Positions 45,950-56,939 of a stretch of DNA of 64,000 bases are shown piece after piece; position 1 is the first letter of the stretch, and each line of letters begins with the position of its first letter. The translations under genes were made by a program, and so were the position numbers. The stretch covers positions 54,845,805 through 54,909,804 of the forward strand of contig OY755237.1 of the NCBI GenBank assembly GCA_963576725.1, in the 5' to 3' direction. The DNA is from Azorinus chamasolen. Its lineage: Eukaryota; Mollusca; Bivalvia; Cardiida; Solecurtidae. The notes under the pieces were generated by a model that was not told the DNA's origin, searched no databases, and saw nothing but the letters and a program-made list of their open reading frames with translations.

Positions 45950-48010
45950 TAACAGAAACTGTTAAAATGGAATATCTTCAAAACGGTAAGGATTACTGCC
46001 CTGAAATTTCACATGTAGGTAATTTATGACTAAAGTAGCTTGCACATGAGAGAGTTTTTAACAGATCTGAATAAATTTGAAGAAATTGAGATTTTTTTTA
46101 AAAAATGTGTTAAACGGTTCAGTATAAAGACCTCTCCTGCACTTATATCAGACTATTTGGCCTTCATAGGCTCTGTGATCTGGATCTAAACAGCATAGAA
46201 CAAACCGGTTGATTATACTTTTGTTGAATTTCAAGCATTTTTTATTAAATTGAGAAATTTTGGCAAATGACGGGCAACTTGGAAGTGTCGGTATCGTCCG
46301 AAACCCTTCCCAAAATTGCCTTTGGCTACTTTTTGACATCTCCCTGCTGGAGAAATATCTTTTTCTGGAATCAAAGGCCCCTCATATGTATCAAATTGGG
46401 CAAAGTAAAGTATTTCGTGGAATTTCGGACAGATTCCAGCATTTAGCATCTCATAAATTTAGCTAGAAGTGCATAAATCGCGGTTTTTCATTGGATCTAG
46501 CCGCACGACCGACTCTTTCGGTGTTTCCTGTAATTTTTTTGGCTCTTCCAATGTGTTTTCTTGCATAATTTCCAAGATCTAATATTCATCTCAATCAAAT
46601 TTGCATTTTCAGAGTGTCTCTTTCTAGTTTTATTGCATTTTTTCTACATTTAATAACTTTAACAGTGCACAGCTCTACATAATTTGCAACCGCTAAAGAT
46701 TGTTCATCAAGCATGCAAAGCGGGCGACTCTTAACCATTATTTGTAGCTTCAGACAGACGCGACTGTAATTTCTGTAGCTGCTAAGCAAGGGAAAAGAGT
46801 GCTATTTCTATTTCTGAAATCTATTTGTATCTACTGGCCTTGAGTTTTGAAGTTTGAGTGCCCTCTGTTATGGGTTTCTTTGAATATGGTGCAGCTAAGT
46901 TGGTCAGATGACTTTAAAAAGGTAACAAAGCATTGTTTTTATTGTGACTTTCTCATAACTTGACAGTTTCTCTAAAGAAATAACAATATTTAGCTTAATC
47001 ATAACATAAACACTCAAATTGGAGTACTGAACATGTATCTTAAAGCATTTTTCAAGGATGTTTGTATATTTTATGTGGTTTCCCTGTTTTCAGGCCTTGG
47101 CGGCACACCAGGAAGGACACATTTTTTCCATAGTTAGGCTTTGTGTGGCATATTCTTTGAGCCGGTACTTTGCACTGGGGTAGGAACCATGTACAACACC
47201 ACTGAGCATGACAGGAAATACCAGCCGGTCTTGGGTGAAAAGACTTTTGCGGCTACTCGAGGCTGCTTCCGCCGAATCCGGCTACATGCGGCTGAGATCT
47301 TTGATTAATGCTGACAGTGACTGAAGGTATGCAAACCATAGGAAGCAATGTCCTTTTATGCTAAAATTCACCCTGCACTGTTGAGTGAAATCTGATTGAG
47401 CAGTCTTTTTCTGCTTCCTGTGCTTGAAATACCCTTCTGGAAAGGAGAGGTGCCTGTCGCGGGGGCATGAATGCCGACTCATACCATACATCTTCTTTAG
47501 GGCGCTGATCACAAGCGACGATCATTTCAACCCGATTTAGCATTTCGAACTTGCTTGTCCATGCTCAAATAAGGATCTGGATTCAAACTCAGTATAAGAT
47601 CTTCATGATTAGGCCAGTTTATAGATAATTTTAGTGTTAAACTGAAGAATTTCAGCCAAATTTTACATCAGTTATCACTAAAATATCCCGTTTAAGGGTA
47701 TTTTTGGTGAATCAGAGTTAATAATTTGGCTGTTTTCTAACAGATCACTGCCTGAGAGATGTTATGCCTTTTATTTCATCAAGATAAAATGAAAACTTTT
47801 CAAGAAATTAGGATTTAAGTTTTCGCCTACATCGCCATCTAACAGCTTATTCCGCATAGCCAATTTAGCCGACAGGGGTGGACTTTTCGAAAGCTCCGAG
47901 ATCATTCAAATATAGTCAGATCAGCTTGCTTTTTTGTTGTTTTTCAGTCAAAATAATCTAAATACTTAGACTAATTTGAAAAATACTGTTTCAAACAAGA
48001 TTGGGGGTAT
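45950..48010. other. Single-copy spacer between H copies
   Basis: No firm gene. Minus-strand frames at 47282-47512 and 47361-47543 overlap and have mixed composition, without a splice pattern I trust. A GC-richer patch at 47090-47290 (CTACTCGAGGCTGCTTCCGC) is unexplained. Confidence 0.4.
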
Positions 48011-48016
48011 ACTCTG

Positions 48017-48471
48017 GTGTGACCCCGGTGAGCAATTGCTTCCGGAGGTCGTAGTACAGTAAGAAGTAGTTCTTTAGAAATGCAGTGCTTTAAATATGAG
48101 CTAATAAGTGTCTCTTAAGAACTTGACAGGCTGCATAATTGCATATTTTCAAGTTATTGTGTGTATTCTCTGTCCATTGGGGTCATTTTTTGTGACTCTC
48201 TTGCAGGACTACTTCCTCTGGTGGATGTTGGGAAATATGTGTATGGCCCAAATTTAAAGCGAAAATAGACGGTGTGTACATGCTTTTGTGTGTAGTGAAA
48301 AAAGTCAACGTTCTTGACCTTGTTTCTGGTAATCTAGAGACTGTGTTTGGACTAAATATGAATGTGTTAAGAGGGTATAACCCAAATCTATGCCTGGAAG
48401 TAGCTAGGGGATGCAGAAAATGCCTGTTTTTACATAGAATAAAGAAGGGCAAAAGTGACCGGGCTCACACC
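48017..48471 (+). repeat. Repeat H, second copy
   Basis: TGTGACCCCGGTGAGCAATT to GACCGGGCTCACACC, about 95% identical to 45487-45947 except that TTTGGAGCGTCAAAATGG is reduced to ATGG near 48243. Confidence 0.9.
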
Positions 48472-48472
48472 A

Positions 48473-48682
48473 TTTGGGCCATTCTGACGCTCCACACACA
48501 TATTTCCCTACATCCACCAGATGAAGTAGTTCTGCAAGAGAGTCACAAAAAATGACCCCAATGGGCAGGGAATACACACAATAACTTGAAAATATGCAAT
48601 TATTCAGCCTGTCAAGTTCTTAAGAGACACTCATTAACTCATATTTAAAGCACTGCATTTCTAAAGAACAACTTCTTACTGT
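48473..48682 (-). repeat. Repeat H, inverted third copy
   Basis: TTGGGCCATTCTGACGCTCC to CAACTTCTTACTGTAC is the reverse complement of the left two-thirds of H. It meets the next copy head to head at GTAC (48681-48684). Confidence 0.9.
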
Positions 48683-48985
48683 ACAGTAAGAAGTAGTTCT
48701 TTAAAATTGAACTCCTGTAAATCTGGGCTGGAAAGTGTCTCTTAGCAACCTGAAATGATGTGTAACTACATATTTTCAAGGAATTATGTGTATTCTCTGC
48801 ACAGTTGGACCATTTTCTGTCACTTTCTGACAGAACTACATCCTCTGGTGGATGTTGGGAAATATGTTTGCGCACCGGTCAAATGTCTCAAATTTAAAGC
48901 GAAACTAGTCGGGGTGTATAATAGCACCGCATCTCATCAGGAGTATATTTGTTTTGAAACGCTAGTTGTACTTGAATGAGATCAT
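48683..48985 (+). repeat. Repeat H, diverged fourth copy
   Basis: CAGTAAGAAGTAGTTCTTTA then GGAAAGTGTCTCTTAGCAAC, TGTATTCTCTGCACAGTTGG and CCTCTGGTGGATGTTGGGAA follow H at roughly 75-80% similarity. Confidence 0.8.
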
Positions 48986-49336
48986 CTGGTTGGTAAATCC
49001 ATAGTATAGAATTTTGTTTTTGACACAACCAAGTTGAACCAACCACATCGCGCGACAGTCATCTACGATGAGTAGGGGCGAGGGGGCTATAGGTTGTCAG
49101 GGGCCTACGGACCTATTTTCGCCACTCATCCGTGCAGTGGTGGAAACAGCCAATGACATTAGTAAAGTCAGTGCTCTGATGATGGATAGTGTTGATGTCC
49201 GAAAATGTTAGCAAAGGTAAAAAATACCGATGGTTGTGTCAATTTTTTATACAACGCTTGTTGTATTCTTGAATTAAATTGACATATTGTGCACAGTACA
49301 GCTAATATGAACACTCAAAAGTTTTATTCTGGAGTT
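48986..49336. other. No gene; possible retroelement tail
   Basis: GC-richer 49050-49230 contains GTGCTCTGATGATGGATAGT and GATGTCCGAAAATGTTAGC. This resembles 3' tails seen in some retroelements, but nothing further supports it. Confidence 0.25.
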
Positions 49337-49586
49337 TTAATCATTTCCTTCATATAAATGTAATGTCATGCATTTGCAAACAGAGAAGTCTCAGATCAGG
49401 GGACACCTATAGGACCCGCCTGATCAGGGTCTGCTCTGTTTGCTAATGGAATTTGAAAGATTTGTATCTTTACATTCTGGAATGGCTACAATGTTCCACC
49501 TTTCATGTTTCTTTGTAAATATTCTATCCATGAATAGTCAGTAGGTATTTAACTTTGGATTAAATATATAACAGGCATAGGGTTAA
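49337..49586. mobile_element. MITE, group A
   Basis: TTAATCATTTCCTTCATATA at the left, GGCATAGGGTTAA at the right; hairpin GCAAACAGAGAAGTCTCAGA / TGATCAGGGTCTGCTCTGTT with a degraded centre ACACCTATAGGACCC. Confidence 0.85.
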
Positions 49587-49589
49587 ACC

Positions 49590-49700
49590 AGGCAGCAGCT
49601 TAATGCAGGAAAACAATTATACGGAAAGTACATATAGGAGCTTTTTGCATCACGTTTTGCCCTGCACTAAGCAACTATCTGATTTTACAGACTCCTATGA
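49590..49700. mobile_element. Group D hairpin, decayed
   Basis: GGCAGCAGCTTAATGCAGGA, ATATAGGAGCTTTTTGCATC and TTTTGCCCTGCACTAAGCAA. Its TA-flanked ends are no longer clear. Confidence 0.65.
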
Positions 49701-49734
49701 TAACAAGTCACGTGGTCCCATTAGCAATACTTTA

Positions 49735-49932
49735 CTGTACTTTGAAGTATAAATATCGGTCTTGGAGACAGGTGGCAGCTTAATGCAGGGTAAAAGTCAT
49801 GCAGAAAGCTCCTCTAGCAGAAAGCTAGAGGAGCTTTCTGCACTACTTTCGCGCTGCATTAAGCAACCACCTGCCTAAAAGTATTTAACTTCTTCTCTAC
49901 TATTATTCCGGTTTAGAGGGGGTTTATTGTAA
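49735..49932. mobile_element. MITE, group D
   Basis: Left TACTGTACTTTGAAGTATAA (weak), right GTTTAGAGGGGGTTTATTGTA. The centre is a perfect 18-bp hairpin: GCAGAAAGCTCCTCTAGC (49801-49818), loop AGAAA, return 49824-49841. It is extended by GGTGGCAGCTTAATGCAGGG and its mirror. Confidence 0.8.
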
Positions 49933-49939
49933 CGAAACA

Positions 49940-50585
49940 TGCTGAAGGTAGAAACCCCTTTGGTGTTTTGTATTTCCTTTATATTCTACAAACCGGCCAG
50001 CATTAAATTTTCATTAATATTCCGTTCCGAGAATAAGATTGTGTTGACAGTAATAAGGTGCTATTAGAATATGCACAGTTTGGTTGGCTGTAGAATTCAG
50101 TACATTAGCAGGAATATAGGATGGGATGTTAATATTGGCGAGCGACAGACAGGTGATATCGATCCTGCGCCAGTGTACCTTCACCAGGAAACGAGAAAGG
50201 CTGTGGAAACCGATATGGCTTCAGATTAGGAGACATTGCCTCACGGTTCTATGACAAGGCTAGTCCATGGTAATTGGCGTTTACCTGAGAGATCTACCGA
50301 CTTGCTAACGATAAAATGATATCAGTCTGTTGATACATGCAAGCATTGTAAAATTTTAATCATCCAATAAAAGTTGGAGTATTGTAAACAAAGGGTGATA
50401 TACCACATGTATAGGTAGCTGCAACTTAGTGAATGTACACTTTCAATCAGCGATACTGGACAATATTTGGTAAAGAAAGGTGAGATTGTTTTTTATATTT
50501 ATTTTCTTCAGTTTTTTCCAAAAAGATAATAATAATGTTGTAGATAAGTAGCGTATTTAGAAAATTGAATAAATATTTATATAGT
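49940..50585. other. No gene seen
   Basis: AT-rich single-copy sequence. Confidence 0.4.
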
Positions 50586-50591
50586 TCTAAA

Positions 50592-50705
50592 TGCCAAACC
50601 CTAAATCTTGCTGCAGCTCATTAGATTTGCCTCTCCGAGGGTGTACTCTCCGAGGATGTACTCTCCGAGACATTTCTAATGAGTTGCTGAAATATAGGGT
50701 TTGGC
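50592..50705. repeat. Inverted repeat enclosing a CTCTCCGAG triplet
   Basis: GCCAAACCCTAAATCTTGCT with CTCATTAGAT pairs with TCTAATGAGTTGCTG and ATATAGGGTTTGGC. The loop (about 50630-50668) holds three direct copies of CTCTCCGAG spaced 15 bp, the first two followed by G(G/A)TGTA. Confidence 0.85.
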
Positions 50706-50964
50706 GAAGAAACAAGAGATTTTGATAGATTTAGTATGAAGCGTATCTACTGCCCAGATATTATATCATCATAACATTTTATTTTTTTGACAGACCAATG
50801 TTTTTACAAGTGTAACTGTGTCAGCAGAAATAAGGACGACATCTGTCGTAAAAAAACGAAAAATACACGCGCCAGCACGGCCGTTTAAATATAAAAGTCA
50901 AATTTAATGTTTTGTATCTGTGAGTACATGTATGTCTTTCAGTGTTATACCGGTGCAATTTGTA
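50706..50964. other. No gene seen
   Basis: Single-copy sequence before the group D element. Confidence 0.4.
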
Positions 50965-51161
50965 TACAGTAAAACCCCTCTAATGCGACCACCTAAAAGA
51001 GGTATAATTCTGGATGGTAGAGGCAGGTGGTAGCTTAATGCAGGAAAAAAGTAATGCAGAAAGCTCTCTGTATTACTTTTGTCCTGCATTAAGCAACCAC
51101 CTGCTTATAACGACACCCATGTTTATTCATTTAGTTGTCGCATTAGAGGGGTTCTATTGTA
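50965..51161. mobile_element. MITE, group D, complete
   Basis: TACAGTAAAACCCCTCTAAT at the left, CGCATTAGAGGGGTTCTATT and GTA at the right, flanked by TA. Inner hairpin GGCAGGTGGTAGCTTAATGC / GCATTAAGCAACCACCTGC with AATGCAGAAAGCTC near the centre. Ends of this form are typical of pogo/Tigger-type Tc1-mariner elements; no transposase here. Confidence 0.85.
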
Positions 51162-51396
51162 GTTCGAACTGCCCGTCGGTGACTTGGTTTCATTAACGGC
51201 GTATATCTTATTAATTCTTTACCAATTGTAATGTACATTGCGTTCAAGAAATCAGTAGAGAGACCCATTTGCTAAAAACAATGATCTTCCTTATTTGGGA
51301 GGGGGAAAGGGCAGGGGAGCATAATATGAATCGACCTTTATCATTGTAATGGTATTGGAGCCCTTTTATTATCATAATGATCCTCTGACCAGGTTA

Positions 51397-51535
51397 TATA
51401 TAGTCTAAAGCGACCACCAACATTATTTCTACACAGGGGCCTTAAGAGCAGTAGCTTCCCGTATTAACCATCCACCTGATTTAAATGACATCTATTTTAT
51501 TTATAAAGTGGTCGTTAAACGGGAGTGTTACTGTA
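51397..51535. mobile_element. Small TA-flanked element, group D-like ends
   Basis: TATAGTCTAAAGCGACCAC and GTGGTCGTTAAACGGGAGTG then TTACTGTA; the interior lacks the hairpin centre. Confidence 0.55.
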
Positions 51536-51717
51536 CTAATCGGCGTCAAAGGTTTTCACAAAAATATATATTCTATTCCACTTCCAAATTGCCTTTATCT
51601 TATATAATGTGGGTATTATGTATATAATGACATATATACTTCAGAATACCCTGAAGTAGGTCAGATATTAAACTTGTTATAAAATCCTACTTCAAGTTTA
51701 TTACAGTAACTCTTATG

Positions 51718-51820
51718 CCGCTTTTCGCGACCTGACTCGCATTTGCCAACAGCTTGGATCCAGATGAGATACCGAGTAACTCGCGTCTCACCAGGATCCA
51801 CACTGTTTGACACACGGTCA
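51718..51820. mobile_element. Group C hairpin
   Basis: CCAACAGCTTGGATCCAGAT, centre ACCGAGTAACTCGCG, then CACCAGGATCCACACTGTTT; TTTTCGCGACCTGACTCGCA lies to the left as in other C copies. Confidence 0.75.
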
Positions 51821-52002
51821 ATAAGTTCTCAAAAGCCTTATATAAAGAATAGTGAATTATATTTTTTTGTTCAAGATTCAACTTTAAACAGAAATCATTT
51901 TTCATGGTGGGACAATAATAAGTGGTCATAAATTTAGACAGTAAATCATGGATGAAACTTATGTCAACCATACCCATGTGAAAATATCAACACTTACAAC
52001 TT

Positions 52003-52207
52003 CAGTAAAACTGTCTATAGCGACACTTCAAAATAAGTTTAAATTCTGTCGTTTTAAGGCAGATGGTAGCTTAATGCATACCGAAGAAAGTAATCCAGAA
52101 GGTTCCTCTACAAGCTTACTGCATTACTTTCGTCCTGCATTAAGCAACCACCTGTACATCCCCCAATATTTCTTTAGTTTATGGTTGCTATAGACAGGTT
52201 CTAACGT
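52003..52207. mobile_element. MITE, group D, decayed
   Basis: CAGTAAAACTGTCTATAGCG and GCTATAGACAGGTTCTAACG are the ends; inside, GGTAGCTTAATGCATACCGA and CGTCCTGCATTAAGCAACCA. Confidence 0.8.
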
Positions 52208-52374
52208 AGTCCTATTACATGTAACCTCTAGGTACGCACTTGCACACAAAGTAGAAACAGATTAAACGGCACATTTAGGAGCTCTGTTCTATTTACTTAT
52301 GAAATAATATACAGCATCACCTGTGTTAAGCACCAGTTCATCTATTTAACATGGGAATATTAAAAAGCAGGTAT

Positions 52375-52490
52375 TTGCTTAATACAGGAAGGAGTTTTCT
52401 GTATTACTTTTGACCTGCATTCATCTACCACCTGCCTTACAGTCCTATAATTAGGCCTATTTGATGGTCGCTTAAGACAGCTTCAACTGC
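52375..52490. mobile_element. Group D, right part
   Basis: GCAGGTATTTGCTTAATACA, GACCTGCATTCATCTACCAC, then GGTCGCTTAAGACAGCTTCA. The centre has shrunk and the left end is absent. Confidence 0.6.
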
Positions 52491-52739
52491 ATGTACGATT
52501 TTGCAGTTTCTGGCCACAGCGTCCCTTGTTCATGTGTCATTAAATGGACTTCAGCTAACTGATCTTCATAATATCATTATTTCTGATATTAGTATTCGTT
52601 AAGTTGACATATGTTCGGATCTGCACCGTTTTTTAAAAATTATTTTTCCAAGAAAATAATTCTTTATAATCTACTACTTCTGTCCTACTAGTGAAAATAA
52701 GATTAATTCAAAAAACTAAACTGTGCGGCTATAACACTA

Positions 52740-52890
52740 CCTTATTGCTAATTTCCGCGTGACCCGTGCCATTTTCTCCTACAGTGTTTGACTGAGTCAA
52801 CAGCACAGCTTCATTAAAATTTCTGCGATACCAATATTTGCCGCTGCAGTCTTTGAGAGTGACGACAGCTACACGTCACTGTAATTTGGG
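52740..52890 (+). repeat. ~85-bp repeat, outlying units
   Basis: TTTCCGCGTGACCCGTGCCA, CTACAGTGTTTGACTGAGTC, GACAGCTACACGTCAC: same units as 53930-54320. Confidence 0.6.
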
Positions 52891-53171
52891 CTGCGAAGGC
52901 AGCCCAACCTTATAGAGGTTTGAGTTTTGACCATGAATTACTGCGTTCCTGTGTTGCTATAAAAGCCAATCTTTTTAATAACCATGGTTTACTGTGAGAC
53001 TAGTTTTTTTTTATCTCTCTCTATATATATAATTATTTATTTTGATTCATATATTTTTCCTAGCGGGGGCACTTATTTTTGTCGGGGTTAATTCTTTCTT
53101 TTCTGTCATGACCCAATTTCAGTGAATGCTAGTGAATTATGTATAACTGATTAAAATCACATTCTGAATCA

Positions 53172-53285
53172 TAGTCGTCTGTGTGGTCTAAGGGTTATAG
53201 CGATGGGTTAGAAAATGTGAGTTTGTGGGTTCGATCCTTGGTGGAAGTCCAAATTTTCTCTCATTTTTTCTTAGCACCCTTAGTA
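53172..53285 (+). mobile_element. tRNA-derived SINE or tRNA pseudogene
   Basis: TGTGTGGTCTAAGGGTTATA is a good A box and, about 45 nt on, GTGGGTTCGATCCTTGGTGG a good B box. No full cloverleaf: the acceptor stem does not pair convincingly. A short T-rich tail (CTCTCATTTTTTCTTAGC) follows. Distinct from the SINE at 32105-32400. Confidence 0.6.
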
Positions 53286-53929
53286 TATGTGCTTTTGCTT
53301 TAAAACCATTTTGTACATAAAAATATAAGTCCTTTGTTTGCATTTTGTAAAGTTATTTAGCTTAGACCTTTTTTTAAACCTTTTATTACCCGTGGTTTTG
53401 TTGACTGTTTTGCATATTTCATCATTGTGCATGTAATCTTAAATGTATATCTTATGCTAACCTGTTCTTAATTTGGGGACAATATAAGTGAAAAAGTTAA
53501 TGGGCATTGAGTCGACCTATTCCAATAATTTCATGTAGACTGTAAGTATAGGAGTTTGTATGCCTATTTAGCAGTAGTTAAGTGAAGTAGTTGATGGAAT
53601 TAGTGGTGAATTTCGTATTGTACTAGAAGCTTTGTGATTTATCATAAATTAATTTTACTTCTAAACATCACTTAATGTGATAATGGTATCTACGTCAGTG
53701 TGTTTCAGGAAATGAATTACATTGATCTGTGACGTAATGTGTATTATTGGTGTCATACACGGATATTATGCATCATGGCTCATTAAAACATTACCCCATT
53801 TCTGCTATTAATTTATACATTACAGTCATATTTTCCCAATGTATCTGTTAATTAAAAGTACTAAACTATATTGTTCCCTCATTTTCTTCTATCCTGCTTA
53901 AAGACATGTTACGCAGCCATTATACGCTT
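53286..53929. other. No gene seen
   Basis: AT-rich single-copy sequence. Confidence 0.4.
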
Positions 53930-54320
53930 GCGTAAAACCTCGCTTGTTTCCATGTGACACGAGTTCCCTGCAGTCTTTGACTGTACCGACAGTACCATTT
54001 CGTCTCAATTTCTGTGTGGCCCGTTTTTCCTGCATTTTTTGACAGTGACAACCATACTGTTCCATGACAATTTCCGCGTGACCTGGTAAATTTTAGACAG
54101 CACCATTCACCCTTCCCACACAGTCGTTGACTATGTCGACAGCAGTATTTTATTACAAGTTATGCTTTACTCATTTCCCTTTGATTGTATCGACAGCAAA
54201 ACGTCATGGAAATTTCCGCATATCCCCCATCCACTCTTCCAGCAGCCCGCACGCCCATCCACAGGCGCACACCAAAGTTCACAGGTGTCTATGTCATCAC
54301 TTATTGTAGTGACCCGGTTT
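53930..54320 (+). repeat. Degenerate tandem repeat, ~80-90 bp
   Basis: Units hold CCTGCAGTCTTTGACTGTAC / CACAGTCGTTGACTATGTCG, CGACAGCA, then CAATTTCCGCGTGACC. About four to five units. Confidence 0.65.
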
Positions 54321-54439
54321 TCCCCGTTTTACAAGATTATGTATGATACTTGGTCCTAAAATAGTGTCTCTTCAAATGTGGACCTGGTGCAATTATCATC
54401 AGTTCCAATTCGATCAAACCTTTGAGAAATTCTTGATCT

Positions 54440-54545
54440 AATATCAAACACCATGAACCCTTATGAGACGCCGAGTTATTCGGCTTCTCATCTGGATCGA
54501 CGCTGTTTGCTAATGAGATATCGGGATAGGTAAATATACAGTGGA
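54440..54545. mobile_element. Group C hairpin
   Basis: CTTATGAGACGCCGAGTTATTCGGC then TTCTCATCTGGATCGACGCT and GTTTGC; a GATC/ATATCA flank pattern is unclear. Confidence 0.65.
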
Positions 54546-54711
54546 TGTTTTGTGTTAAACTCTTATTCAGTAAAGTGTTATAAAACAAACGTCTGTTTTA
54601 ATGATATAATTACATTGTAGTTAATGATAGAAATTCCTGGTCTCCAAGCAACTGCTATTCGCTGCACTATCAGATGTGATTTTTCGAGCTGATACGTAAC
54701 TATATGCGGTT

Positions 54712-54904
54712 ACTTTTCGCTGCCAATGTCGCATCTGGGATTACCTGTGCAAACAGCTTGGATCCAGATGATCCAGGATCTAGACTGTTTGACTATTAGG
54801 TAATGCTGTTGTTGTTTTAAAAGGAAAATGGAAAAATTACAAACGAAAGTTGTAACAGACGACTAATTTTTAAAGACGACAATGTTTGCCAGCGAAAGAG
54901 TGAA
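54712..54904. mobile_element. MITE, group C
   Basis: Left ACTTTTCGCTGCCAATGTCG, right TTTGCCAGCGAAAGAGTGAA; hairpin CAAACAGCTTGGATCCAGAT / ATCCAGGATCTAGACTGTTTG. Confidence 0.65.
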
Positions 54905-54919
54905 CGAGTGAACCGCAAA

Positions 54920-55133
54920 TGTCGCATAAATGCACCATGACAAATAGTGCAGTCCCAGATCAGATGCCGCCTTTTAAAGGTCGTGTCTGACCAGGGAATA
55001 CACTCTTTGTCTCAATATATATGCTTTATTCCTATAAAATGCATTTATTTTATCTCATTTCCTTATTTTACCGAACGAATTAACAAACTTGGATTGCAGA
55101 CGACAATTAGAAACTTGGCGCCGAAAGGGTTAA
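54920..55133. mobile_element. MITE, group A, diverged
   Basis: GTCCCAGATCAGATGCCGCC, CTTTTAAAGG centre, GTCTGACCAGGGAATACACT; right end GGCGCCGAAAGGGTTAA. Confidence 0.6.
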
Positions 55134-55159
55134 TAGGTTCCCTGTACGTTAGCTGATTA

Positions 55160-55495
55160 TCTAACCCTTTGCATAATGTATAATCATCTAAAAATAATGA
55201 CATCATGAATATTAATAAGATGGATTTTATAATGGCATGGGAACACGTGCTATTTCAATATGATGGAACCACAATAAGAACCACAATGGAAATAAGAGAT
55301 GTATTTTCTCTTTTTTGTGTCATCCTTGATATTGATGCGACTGGCATGGTTCATAAACACACATATAACACTATTATTATTAATTTTTATATTGTTATAC
55401 TTTTAAAATATGTGTATGCTGTTAACTATTGTCTTGTTGCTCGATATTGAAATAAATATATCTATCTATTTAGAAACTAATATAATGACATCTAA
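55160..55495. other. No gene seen
   Basis: The plus-strand frame at 55205-55450 (81 codons) has no recognised content; AT-rich DNA. Confidence 0.4.
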
Positions 55496-55499
55496 ATAG

Positions 55500-55590
55500 T
55501 TCCACAAGCATACGGAGCAGACCCGGATCAGACAGGAACCGTCTGACTTTGGTCTATTCGGTTTGCAAATGCGTGAAAAAGCGTATGTAT
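55500..55590. mobile_element. Group A hairpin, decayed
   Basis: CATACGGAGCAGACCCGGAT, GACAGGAACCGTCTGACTTT and GTCTATTCGGTTTGCAAATG. Confidence 0.6.
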
Positions 55591-55599
55591 TGACCAGAG

Positions 55600-56115
55600 T
55601 ATCAAAACAATTCGCATCCTAGTGAGAGTGTGAGTCACTCTCTGTCCCAATTTAATCTAAGCTGTCTATAAAGACTATCCACAGATACCGTTGGTACCCG
55701 AACACCAACACTCCAACAACATTATTGTATGTCAGCTGTTAAGTTAAAAACGGCGCGTAAATATCTTAGTAAATTAGCTTCAGTTACAGTTAAACTATAA
55801 GAAAAGTTTTGACAGACAATGAGAAACGTTCTGCTGAAGTACGGTAAACCTCGCTAAAGAAATGTATTGGACAGACTACTATTAAACAGACGACAAATTC
55901 AAAACAATTTGAGGCAATAATTATCAGCGTGGAAAGAGGTAATGTCCATGTTGCGCATGTATTGCGTAGATTTATGTCACACGCAAGTGTTTCCTGGTGT
56001 TTATCAGCTCCCCGGGCTGCTGGACAAACAGTTTTATCAGGTATGCCTTTAAGACAATATTTGACGAACCATCAATTTACCAGCTTGGCATTACAATAAA
56101 ACTTCTCCACATCGG
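55600..56115. other. No gene seen
   Basis: Single-copy sequence without recognised elements. Confidence 0.4.
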
Positions 56116-56119
56116 ACTT

Positions 56120-56445
56120 TTAAATTACTATCAGTGCCGATCTTCAATACAGTTGACAGCAGGGTGAAATTTATGCAGAAAGCTCCCAAAGGATGTCTGT
56201 CAGCCTGCATTAAGCAGTCTCCTGTCAAAAAAGTCCGGTTTAGAGGGTTTCACTGTACATGTGTAGTAAAACTCGATTATTCGATCACTGAAATACGTAT
56301 CGTCATATTAAAGACAGGTGGCAGCATAATGCAAGGTGAAAGTCATGCAGATCGTTCCTCTAGGAGCTTTATCCATGACTTCCACACTGTATTAAGCAGC
56401 CATATGTCTAAACGTGTCTACCTTCGTTTATACTAATATTTCGAA
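56120..56445. mobile_element. Two decayed group D elements
   Basis: First: GCAGGGTGAAATTTATGCAG, GTCAGCCTGCATTAAGCAGT, GGTTTAGAGGGTTTCACTGTA. Second (56310-56420): GACAGGTGGCAGCATAATGC, centre TTCCTCTAGGAGCTTT, CTGTATTAAGCAGCCATATG. The 100-codon frame at 56134-56436 spans both. Confidence 0.65.
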
Positions 56446-56446
56446 C

Positions 56447-56654
56447 TACAGTAAAACCTCTCTATAACGGCAAATAAGTTGTGTTAATTAGTTGGTATTT
56501 AGGGCAGGTGGCTGCTTAAAGCAAGGTGAAAGTAAAACAGAACGCTCCTGTAGGAGCGTTCTGTTGTACTTTCACCTTGCTTTAAGTAGCCACCTGCCTT
56601 TAACACAAAATATTTGATGTAATTTATTGGCCATTATAGAGAGGTTTTACTGTA
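56447..56654. mobile_element. MITE, group D, complete (twin of 63258-63465)
   Basis: TACAGTAAAACCTCTCTATA to ATAGAGAGGTTTTACTGTA, 208 bp with TA flanks. Hairpin GGCAGGTGGCTGCTTAAAGC, AAGGTGAAAGTAAAACAGAA, centre CGCTCCTGTAGGAGCG (dyad 56545-56556). Same length as 63258-63465 and about 92-93% identical. Confidence 0.9.
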
Positions 56655-56659
56655 CCGCG

Positions 56660-56935
56660 TTTTTACTGTATCTGTAAAAGCGAGTGTTTGGTCGATGAAG
56701 GTTGTCACAGTTAGAGGTGATATCGACGAGATGTCAAAGATAAAGTATTATATCATTCTGTTTTTCATCTGAAAAATATCGCTAATACCATGAGGCGGAT
56801 TAGATATTTAGCTTGAGGTGATTTGTTTTAGACAATTGATAGGAGTAGAGTGTTATTTGTTATTTATGATATAATTCTACAGGGGTCTTGGTCTACTTTG
56901 TTTGTAAAAGCGTAATCCTAATGATATGTGAGACT
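56660..56935. other. No gene seen
   Basis: A group-A half arm, GGGGTCTTGGTCTACTTTG then TTTGTAAAAGCG, lies at 56882-56912. Confidence 0.45.
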
Positions 56936-56939
56936 GTGT

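Noticed and set aside
49140..49220. Hammerhead-ribozyme-like core (CTGATGA..GAAA)
   Set aside because: A weak 4-bp stem II can be drawn, but I find no stem III or cleavage-site strand after GAAA.
55205..55450. 81-codon plus-strand frame with a hydrophobic end
   Set aside because: AT-rich composition explains the hydrophobic run; nothing else supports a gene.
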